A stretch of 64,000 nt of DNA from Trichodelitschia bisporula (taxonomy: Eukaryota; Ascomycota; Dothideomycetes; Phaeotrichales; Phaeotrichaceae): contig ML996702.1 of the NCBI GenBank assembly GCA_010356995.1, positions 5,552 to 69,551 of the forward strand. The letters are read 5' to 3'. Positions 55,807-64,000 of this stretch are shown piece by piece. Position 1 is the stretch's first letter. The number at the start of each line of letters is the position of its first letter. The notes beneath the pieces are model-generated. The model saw only the letters and a program-made list of their open reading frames with translations, was not told where the DNA came from and ran no database searches. The translations under genes were made by a program, and so were the position numbers.

Positions 55807-57062
55807 ATGTGCTTTGGAAAGAAACCCGTCGACGTCCACACCAAGCGGAATGAAGAGATCGAAAGGGCGCTGCGCGCGGATAAGAAGAAGTCGGAGAAGG
55901 AGGTCAAGCTGCTGCTGCTTGGTACGCACGATTCTGTTCCTGGCGGATGTCGCTAACATTTGCAGGCGCTGGAGAGAGTGGCAAGTCGACGGTGCTTAAG
56001 CAGATGCGCGTGATACACACCGGTGGCTTTACAAGGAGCGAGCGCAAGCAATGGAAGGTGGTCATCTTCAACAACCTGATAACTGCCTTTCAAGTCATCC
56101 TCAATGCCATGGAAGAACAGCGCACCGAGTTTGAGGACGATGATAATTTGGTGAGTGAGAAGTGTCGTGTGGAGGTCGGACGAGTGAACAGAGGCTAAAT
56201 GTTAGAAGCGGTATGCGGAGCTCATCCAGATGGACCCAGAGATCTCGGCGGAGGAGCCCATGCCGCGGGAGTGCCTCGACGCTTTCACCAGCTTTTGGGC
56301 GGATAAGGGCGTGCAAATGGCCATGTTGAAGGGTAACGAATACGCCCTGCACGACAACCTGAGCTAGTAAGTTCCCGATAATTTGCTGGTGACTTCATTG
56401 ACGGTCAACAGTTTCTTTACCGACATCGAGCGCTTGTTCACACGGGATTATCTCCCCACAGACCAAGACATCCTGCGGACACGGTTACGCACAACCGGTA
56501 TCATTGAAACGCTCTTCTCAATTGGGCCGCTTACGTATCGCATGTTCGACGTCGGTGGCCAACGTTCTGAGCGCAAGAAGTGGATCCATGTGTTTGATAA
56601 TGTGCATGTCGTGCTCTTCCTGGTTGCCATCAGCGGCTACGACCACGCGCTAGTGGAAGATCGGAATGGAGTACGTATCTGCCCTGTGTTTCCTAGGTCT
56701 GTCTAACCGTAGCGCAGAACCAAATGCACGAAGCGTTGATGCTCTTCGAGTCCATCGCCAATTCGAAGTACTTTGAGAAGTCTGCACTGATTCTCTTTCT
56801 CAACAAGATCGATCTGTTCCGTGAGAAACTGTCATCCGGCATGAGTCCCATCAGCAGGTACTTCCCGGACTACCGCGGCAGGACGACTGATGTCGCCGCC
56901 GCGCAGGAGTTCTTTGCGGAGAAGTTCAGGAACCTGCTGCGGTACAAAAAGGATGTGTATGTCCACTATACCAACGCGACGGACACCGATCTGCTCAAGA
57001 AGACGATGCAATCTATCCAAGATATGATTGTCCAGCGTAACCTCCATACTCTCATCTTGTGA
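55807..57062 (+). CDS. Heterotrimeric G-protein alpha subunit, fungal group II (GNA-2-like)
   Basis: Five exons: 55807-55921, 55966-56150, 56206-56366, 56412-56670 and 56718-57062. All introns are 44-55 nt; 354 residues. G boxes in order: [18 protein letters not shown] (G1, split by intron 1), [11 protein letters not shown] (switch I), [13 protein letters not shown] (G3), LFLNKIDLF (G4) and YTNATDTD (G5, TCAT-type). The N-terminus MCFGKK lacks the Gly2 needed for N-myristoylation, while Cys2 could be palmitoylated. The C-terminus LHTLIL lacks the Cys that pertussis toxin modifies. Both traits fit group II subunits. An in-frame ATG at 55792 would add MAPAI; family length favours 55807. It couples receptors to cAMP or MAPK signalling at the membrane. 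Confidence 0.95.
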
Positions 57063-60000
57063 GTGGATTCCTTAGGGACCCGGGAACTTGCTGGTCGCCA
57101 ATCTTATGGAGCTAAATCACCGCCATCATTAGAGGTCAGGAACCCACGCATGCCAAGAATGGGAATATGTAAGCAACCATCGAAACCAACGGCCACGATA
57201 GTTTTTAGGCACCAAAAGTTCGCCGACGGCGTGTACGATGTAACGAAATTAGGGATGGCGTTTTGCGGGTTCGGCTGCTTGGGGGGTTCTTGCATCTTCA
57301 TGGAGTCTGCTTGGGAAGCATTGGAGACGTTTTGGCCGGATGTAGTGAGCTCGCCACTTCAAGATGCCAGTTCTTTTCCGCTGCCGGGATAAAGCTGGGG
57401 GAATTTCTTGTAAATAGAAGGAAAGGCTTGGGTCATCATGCTGCTCTTATTGATTGTTACGGATTGATCGGCGCTTGAGCTGGCGGGGTTTGCTTTGGAT
57501 CATGTCATTGCTCAGCCGGGAGACTGCCTCATTCCGTTTTCCTGCACTTCTCAGGGGGGTTACATTTCACAGGCAAGGAGTGTTGGTCCTCCCTCGTCTG
57601 ACCGGAAGTCCTAGCACAAAGAGCTTTCTGCGGGATGGAGTTAGGCAACCAGCTCGCCCGTCAGGCATTTCGCGCATTTCGTGCAGCGAGGCCAAAGGTG
57701 ATATCAGTAATACGCAGACCCGGCGCGTAAAAACACAAGATATGTTCGGAGTCGCCGGTCGGGCTCGAAACTCTCAGTTCCCTGACGATGAACCCAGAGA
57801 ACGCCGCATCCTCGGCACGCCGAGCTGCCGGTCGGATTCTCGTGATAGAGTCGATGGGTCGAGTCTGGGCGATGGACAGGACCACAGAAGGAGCGAGGGT
57901 CTGGTACACGTGACTCGGCGTTTCCGTGCTTAACCACCTGCGTTGACCGCTCCGCCTCACCTCCACCTCTACCCGCAAACCACCGTTGCAGCCCCGCAGG
58001 CAGCCGTTCATGTCGGTGGAGATAGTGTTGCTATTGCTGTGAGTCCCGTTCCGCACAACCTTACTGAGAGGTTCGGCTCTGCGATGACCGCCATTGTGTC
58101 ATATGCCATCGTCCACTCCCTCCTGCCTGCTTTGGGAGGGTCGGTGTGATGACTACGCCAATACGCACTCCCCCTCTTCGCCATGCCTCCCTCTTGTATA
58201 CCATACTCCATTGACGGTACGAATGTATCGTCATCCGGGCGGACTCTCATGGCGTCTTGTGCTCTACATGTTGCACATGCGGCAGATTCCGCACATCATC
58301 TGAAAGATCGGCATCGTTGTAGTTCGGTCTGGGATTGCTAAGTGTCCGGCCTCATTATGCTTTTCCTGAAATCGAATTCCCCGACGGTGTAACTCTTTGC
58401 TGATTCTATGGCAGTGATGTCATTTGTACGGAGCATATTCTCTCGGACTGCGGGGCATCAGCGCGAATCTTACATCTTTCCGAGCATCGTGTCGGCACAT
58501 GCGAAACCGTAGGAAGGCCTCGGTGTCATGGACCGACGGGCGTTATGTCCTCAACGCGTCCTGCATGCATCTAAGATCGCGGACCTGACGACAGATGCAC
58601 TCCAAGACCGGTGGATTGGTCTCCCGCGATGACGCTTGGTTCCCGGCGTTTATGATCTGCACCACCCCCGCCAGCCAATCAGCGTGTAAATGAGGCAAGG
58701 CTGAATCCGCGCGTTCGCAGCCCTGGCATGAGCGGATTGCTAGCTCCTACTCCGCTACACTGCTGACAGCTTCCATCGTGAAACGTTCATGGAAGACATA
58801 TCTTCGGCTATGGCGACCCCGAACTTCTTTCTCCGCTTGCCGTCCTGGCCGTTTCCCCACCCAACTCTTTCACCCTCTACCCGCACCCATGATTCATCCC
58901 CTTCGTCACGCCCATTCCGGCCTCGCAGTGGTTTTTGGCCCCCAAATTTCTCTGTAGGCCTTCTGCCTTTCACGCTAGGTGATGGTCTTGTGCTAGGCTG
59001 TCGTCACTGATCACTCACGCCTTTGAAGTCCTGATCGGACCCCAAATTCGAATGCTTCCATGCTGGTTGCGCTGAGGACCGCCGATGGATACCAAAGCTC
59101 CCCTCAGGTTGAGGCTGAAGCCCCCTCGGTCGGAAATCCATCGTGGCAGATCTCGAGTCTTGGACCCCGCGGCTGTAATCCTCCCCACCCCACACACCAT
59201 ACCCTGCCCGTAACTGGAACCCCCCCCGCGTAGTGGCGTTTGTCTTCTTTGACATCATCGGTGATGCCATTGGCCCTCGACACAAATCCCTTGACTCCTA
59301 GCCGGTACATTAGGCAAGATGGTTCGTCGCTCGTGGGCCTCCAAAGCGGCCAGGCAACGAGTTGCTCCCAGAGGCTTGACAGTCCAGGATTAGCACTCAG
59401 ACCCCAGCCGATCTCTGGCACGCTGTCGTCAGTTTCCACGTTCTTCGGAAAACACCCCCCTCCCCCTCTGGGATATATGCTGGACACCGTCGTGCCAATC
59501 AGCGGCGTGAAACACGTATCGCGACGGTCCGCTCCTGGTCGGTTCTTCTGCCGCGCCCCCTTGGGGTCTCCGAAAGCCGCAATTCTGTCCTCTTCTTTTC
59601 TTTCTTGTCAACGGTGCCCCATCTGCCCGGGTGCGTACCCGCACAGCCCACAATTATGTATCGGAGTATTAGCACGGGCTGTCCATGTCCGGTTAACAAG
59701 CCCCCCCATCTCTCTCAAAGCAGCACAACTTTTCCAGTTGTAGGTCCTCGCCATCCTATTGGCTTGCTGCCTCTAGGCCTCTGTTTGTGAGATTGGCTCA
59801 TCCGCCAGAAGGGTCCTTCTATAGCATGATGCTCCGGCTACAAGCTTCGGTCTTCCCCTGCCCTTGTGGCTGTTAACAACCCCTCCTTGCTAACTATAAC
59901 ATGTGTCCGAGCCACTCAGTGTACAGCCCCTGTGAGTCAACTAAAAAAGTCTTTTTGTCGTCGAACCCGCCCTATCATATACCAGAGAGGGCCTCATGCA

Positions 60001-60181
60001 GCTTTGGAGTTGTGGCTCATACTCATAGCTAGATCAGATACCATCGATACCGTGATCAAGGACTCAAGGCGGGGTATCGGGGTATGGTAGGTGTGAGGGA
60101 GGAGGATGGAGGTTGAGAAGACCGGAGACTTCTTATTCTGGATACATCCCAACCAACCGGATACCGACACCACAGTTGCAA
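57063..60181. other. 3.1-kb intergenic stretch
   Basis: Holds the G-alpha 3' UTR and the promoter of the NmrA-like gene. ORFs such as 57454-57933 and 59240-59743 have no domain and overlap others equally long. Nothing else supported. Confidence 0.4.
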
Positions 60182-61284
60182 ATGGCATCTTCGAAATCAA
60201 TGATGCGTATCGCCGTCGCCGGGACGAACTCGCTCGCCCTCCTCATCGCCCACTATGTCGTCACCGAGACGAGTCACCAGATTGTTGTGCTCGCCCGACA
60301 GGTATGCTGGCGCCACGTCTTCCTAACTGTCGTTCCACTCCGTGATATGGACTTGGTGCTGACATTCCTCAGGCCCAACCTCGGCTCGCCAACCAAGAAT
60401 ATCAAGTACTCATCGTAGATTACGGCCATCAAGGCTCACTGCAGCACGCCGTCATGGGCGTCGACACGGTGATCTCAACCGTCACCGGCACGCCCGAAGT
60501 CGAGCTCCTGAAAGCCTGCGTCTCCCAGCGCGTCCGACGTTTCGTGCCCGCGGAGTTCGAAGGCCGGCCGTCATCACGCGCGCAGGACGACCCGCTCGAC
60601 CAAGGCAAGAACACCGTGCTGGCATGGCTCGAGCACTACCGCTCGCAAATCGAAAGTACCGTCTTCTGCTGCGGCGTCCTGTATGAGCGGTTCGGGCCCG
60701 GGGGTCTAGCAGCGCACGGTCTGGGGCTGCTGACACAGCGCGCTCAGGAAGGCGATTACATCGTCAACGTGCGAACCATGCGCGCAAATGCGCCTGTGTA
60801 CGACGCCAACCACCAACTTAACGTGTACATCTGCCTCACGGCGGCGCAGGACGTGGCGCGGTTCGTTGTCCGTGCGATCGACATGCCGCGCTGGCCGAAG
60901 GAGATGACGATCGCAGGGGAGAGGATGACGGTGTGGGATATGACGAACATTGTGATTCGAGTGCGAGGTGTGTAAACTCCTCAAGATCCCCTTTCCACCT
61001 TCTCTTCTCTGACGTTAACTCGGCTAACTCCACTAGGCGTTCCCCTCAACAACCCTATTTGGCATACCCCAGACAGCTTGCGGTCGGACCTCCTGCTGGC
61101 GCAAACACTGCGCGATGGGGCCCGCATTGCGCGTGCCCACGACCACATCGCAACCGTGGGCGGGCGATACGACTTTCAGGCCCCTGGAACTATGCGTACA
61201 ATGAGCCGCTGCCGCGACATTGTACCGCTTGCGTTCGAAGCGTGGCTGCGAAGCGTGTGGTCCACGCACCCGGTTTCGAATTAG
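60182..61284 (+). CDS. NmrA-like / isoflavone-reductase-like NAD(P)-binding protein
   Basis: Three exons: 60182-60301, 60373-60967 and 61037-61284, with introns of 71 and 69 nt, 320 residues. The Rossmann start is RIAVAGTNSLALLIAHYVV, where the usual GxxGxxG glycines are partly replaced, so cofactor binding may be altered. Then HQIVVLARQ, GVDTVISTVTG, QRVRRFVPAEFEG (family-typical RFvPSeFG position) and EHYRSQIESTVFCCGVLYE. The end PLAFEAWLRSVW fits the family. The third exon also stays open in a second frame, so its reading is slightly uncertain. Members act as redox sensors or small-molecule reductases. The substrate cannot be told. Confidence 0.8.
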
Positions 61285-62435
61285 GGGACTTGATCCTGAC
61301 GCTGGGCATGATAGATGGTTTCTCGCGGCATTTGGGGTGTTTAGGCGGGTGTTAGGCGGATACTAGGCAGAAGGGGAGGATTGCATGGCATTCTCGGAGC
61401 ATGGCAATTTGGCATGGCGATATCGGGGGTGAGGGGTAGGGGGTATGGGTTACGGTAAGGGGGTTTCGGTCGCTTCTTTCTTGCTTCATGTTTTGCGCGT
61501 TTCTTGATTTTGTTTGGCTGGTTTGGATTTCTTCGGCATGGCACTTTCCACTCATTTACGGTAGATAGCACATCTCCTTTTCACAATGGGTATACACATG
61601 GTAGCGGTCGTAACCATCGCACCTCATCAACCTGACGTCTCCCTCCTCCCCTTGGCGCCGTCAGTCCCTTCAGCCTCGCCACTCCCCGCCGCGCCCCAAT
61701 GCTTATCCTTCCTTCGCCGCCTTCCCCGCGGACTAGATCCACCAATGCCGCTCGTTCGAGGGGTGGGAGGGCACAGCCTCGCCCTCCCACGCGGGCAGGC
61801 CCACGCGAACGGGCGCGCAGCATGTCCAGTAGCTAGCTGCCAGCGACCGCACAGCCAGTGACATTGCAGCACAACAACCTGGTAGCGATGGCCATAGCGT
61901 ACCAAACCGCAGCACGGCAAGCAGCGCCCACACGTAGACGCAGACGCAGCGTACCTGCTTCCCCACCTGGCGGCCCCCACCCCCCCCACCCCGCCTTCCC
62001 CCTTCGTCCGCCAACCTCACACCCCGTCCGAAAATAAGGCTGGCAGTGCTAACGGTGGCCACTCAGCGGGCTGCGGGGGATATCTGCGATCTGGGGCCGG
62101 CAGGGTACCGGGTCTCGTCCGGCAGGGTACTAGGTTCGTCTGCGTTGGGCAGGTTGAAACGGGAGAGTGGAGGCGTGCTTGTAACCGGGTTTCCGGTCGA
62201 GACGATGGAGGGGTGATGCTGGATCGGGCAGCACGAGCACGAGGGGCGAGGAGCGGTACGTAGCTATGCCGGACGGGATCGTGACACTGCGAGTCTGCCT
62301 CCGGTCTAACGCTCGAGATTTCACCCTGCACTTCCTCACACACCGAGCTCCTCCACCCCACCGTGCCACAAACAGCTGTACTAGTAGACGTCCCTGGCTC
62401 AGGCCTCAGCAGCCAAGAGCCGCACCCAAAATAGC
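61285..62435. other. Intergenic stretch
   Basis: No gene supported; ORFs are short or compositional. Confidence 0.4.
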
Positions 62436-62452
62436 CCCCCCCCCCCCCCCCC
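62436..62452. repeat. Poly-C run
   Basis: About 17 C in a row. Confidence 0.85.
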
Positions 62453-63089
62453 AAACCCCAGCCGGGCGCCGCGCCACAGTGGCGCCCCCCCGAGGCTGAG
62501 CGGCGAACGATATCGAACGCTCCAGCCGCTGACTGCAGCTACAGCGCCAGCTCCAGCTACTGTGGTACAATCCTACGCTAGCAGCAGGAGCGGTACGTAC
62601 CGACCCTTGGAGAGCTGAAGTCGTAACTAGTGCGCCGTTAGAACTGGAGCTGGTGAAGGATGCAAAGTGGGGGGGGGCGAATGTCTGGGCGGCCCCCACG
62701 GCACGATATGCACGTGTTCAGGGCCTGGCTCTCGGGCCGGCAGGTTAGTTCTAGAAATTCTAGCTACGCGGTCCCGCGTCAGTCATCAGTCGGGCCGGTG
62801 TGATGCACTAGCACGTATATCAGCAGGCACCAGTCGCAGGCAGACCTAGGCCGTGAAACAACACTCGAATTCCGATACAAAAGGTCATCCCGTATCGCAA
62901 AACGCTGAATACCGGCGCGCTCCCGCCGCCAACGCCGTGTCCACCGCTCCGTTCCGCGAAGCCTCGTCATGCTCCTCCCCGCCGCCCGCCCGCCGAAAGT
63001 GTGCACAAAGCAGTAAGCAGAAAACGCAGCAGCGGAACAAAGGCGCCGCTTCCTCCGTACTCAAGAAAAGGCCAGAACGGGAGAAGAGA
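62453..63089. other. 3' flank of the Mbp1-like gene
   Basis: No gene recognised. Confidence 0.4.
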
Positions 63090-64000
63090 CTATCCCTCCT
63101 CCATGACCGCCCTCTCCCGATGCTCCTCCTCCAACTGCCCCAGGATCTCATCCAACATGCTCTCAACATCATTCTCCTTAACCCCCATCGCCCCCCGAAT
63201 GAGCCGCTTATACTCCGCCTGTTTCTCGCCCAGCCCAGCGACACTCAAACTCCGTACAATATCACGGACGAGCCGTTGCCGCTCCCCTTGCACCTGCGCC
63301 AGCTTAAGCGCCAACTGCCGCGCATCAGCCGGTAGGTTGCCGACCCCATTAGCACCCTGTGCTTTCCCAATCAGCCCGCGCAAATCCTCGCGCTGCTCCA
63401 GCTCAAGCAGAGCCTCAGCCTCCTCTTCCAGACGCCTCAGCTCCGCCTCCTCGGCCTCGTCCTCCTCCGTCGGCCCGTACGCCATCTCGGTGTCGCCCGC
63501 CACATCGGCGAGCTGCCGCTTCAACGCCTCCATCTCGGCGATGCGCTTGCGCACCACGCGCTCTGCTTCTGCCTCTTCCTGCTCCTTCTCACCGTACTCG
63601 GCCTCGTACGCCGTTGCCAGATGCCGGAACTTGTCCATGATTGTCGGGGCAATGCGGGACATGAGCGACATTGCTGTCTGACTGTGGTACTGCGGCGGCG
63701 GGATCTGGATGGGTCCCGGAGTTGCTGCAGGCCCGCCTACCTCGCCGTTCACGCCCCGGAGATCAGGCGCAAAGGGTGATGATGACACATCGCGGCGGTT
63801 GGAGTTGTGGGCACGACGGCGCGCGTTGAGCTCGCGGATCAGATCGTCGGCTGTTTCGCCCACGGCATTGGGGACGTCGACTTGCACGTTGCGGCCAAGG
63901 AGGCTGCGGACGCATTTGCGCGCGCCATTACGAGCGGCAATCATGATGGCTGAGTCGCCGTTTTGGTCCTGCACGTTGAGCAGACGCGTGACCTCGTCTG
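63090..64000 (-). CDS. Mbp1/Res-type MBF transcription factor, C-terminal part (5' end off window)
   Basis: Open from the right edge to the stop at 63090. It begins within the last ankyrin repeat (LLNVQDQNGDSAIMIAARNG, then CVRSLLGRNVQVDVPN and GETADDLI). A linker with AMSLMSRIAPTIMDKFRHLA follows, then a long coiled coil rich in Glu, Arg and Ala and a C-terminal helical region. The order of ankyrin, linker and coiled coil matches the C-terminal half of Mbp1/Swi6/Res proteins, which form the MBF complex for G1/S transcription. The N-terminal KilA-N/APSES DNA-binding domain that would separate Mbp1 from Swi6 lies outside the window. Confidence 0.85.
   Translation of the reverse strand, partial: DEVTRLLNVQDQNGDSAIMIAARNGARKCVRSLLGRNVQVDVPNAVGETADDLIRELNARRRAHNSNRRDVSSSPFAPDLRGVNGEVGGPAATPGPIQIPPPQYHSQTAMSLMSRIAPTIMDKFRHLATAYEAEYGEKEQEEAEAERVVRKRIAEMEALKRQLADVAGDTEMAYGPTEEDEAEEAELRRLEEEAEALLELEQREDLRGLIGKAQGANGVGNLPADARQLALKLAQVQGERQRLVRDIVRSLSVAGLGEKQAEYKRLIRGAMGVKENDVESMLDEILGQLEEEHRERAVMEEG

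Noticed and set aside
61037-61355. Second open frame at the end of the NmrA-like gene (WNYAYNEPLPRH...)
   Set aside because: Would need a frameshift or another acceptor; the frame ending PLAFEAWLRSVW follows directly from the intron and fits the family end.

Overview
The window is nuclear DNA of a filamentous ascomycete (Pezizomycotina). The evidence is: short 41-77 nt introns with GT...AG ends and CTAAC/CTGAC-type branch sites, a HET-domain gene, a FacB-type Zn2Cys6 regulator, a hydrolase/NB-ARC/TPR NLR-like gene, a group II G-alpha gene, and C:G to T:A decay resembling repeat-induced point mutation (RIP). The genus cannot be told from what I can see.

Layout. 1-2.85 kb: an NLR-like STAND gene on the minus strand, cut by the left edge. 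2.85-20.2 kb: a gene-poor, partly AT-rich and degenerate zone. It holds two broken genes (an HXXXD acyltransferase and a ferric reductase, several of whose Trp codons have become TAG), four kinds of small palindromic element, a dispersed repeat pair, a copia relic, and one apparently intact three-exon gene for a small secreted protein with eight cysteines. 20.25-22.42 kb: the most interesting locus, a UstY-family (DUF3328) oxidase gene head-to-head with a gene for a secreted, Kex2-type repeat precursor rich in Tyr, Gly and Lys. Together they look like a minimal fungal RiPP (dikaritin-like) cluster. 23.15 kb: a Thr/Arg-rich small secreted protein. 25.0-27.1 kb: a HET-domain gene with one apparent frameshift. 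27.1-29.1 kb: a GC-rich stretch of unclear origin with a poly-C run.

29.1-31.8 kb: a FacB/Cat8-like acetate/gluconeogenesis regulator. 34.2-35.8 kb: a SET-domain lysine methyltransferase of the RMS1/SETD3 type. 37.4-40.1 kb: a degenerating tandem family of unknown proteins with minisatellites. 40.41 kb: tRNA-Ile(AAU) with an intron. 40.9-41.7 kb: an SDR related to tetrahydroxynaphthalene/versicolorin reductases. 43.4-46.7 kb: fragments (a 2EXR-like piece, an LTR-retrotransposon Gag relic, a broken ORF). 47.0-48.5 kb: a type I DnaJ with a CaaX end, whose start codon appears to be assembled by splicing. 48.5-55.8 kb: nothing clear. 55.8-57.1 kb: group II G-alpha. 60.2-61.3 kb: an NmrA-like oxidoreductase. 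63.1-64.0 kb: the C-terminal part of an Mbp1/Res-type ankyrin transcription factor, cut by the right edge.

The right-hand two thirds is mostly housekeeping or regulatory genes separated by long intergenic DNA. The left third is accessory and repeat-rich. Exon limits are read by eye from splice signals and reading frame; no database search was possible.
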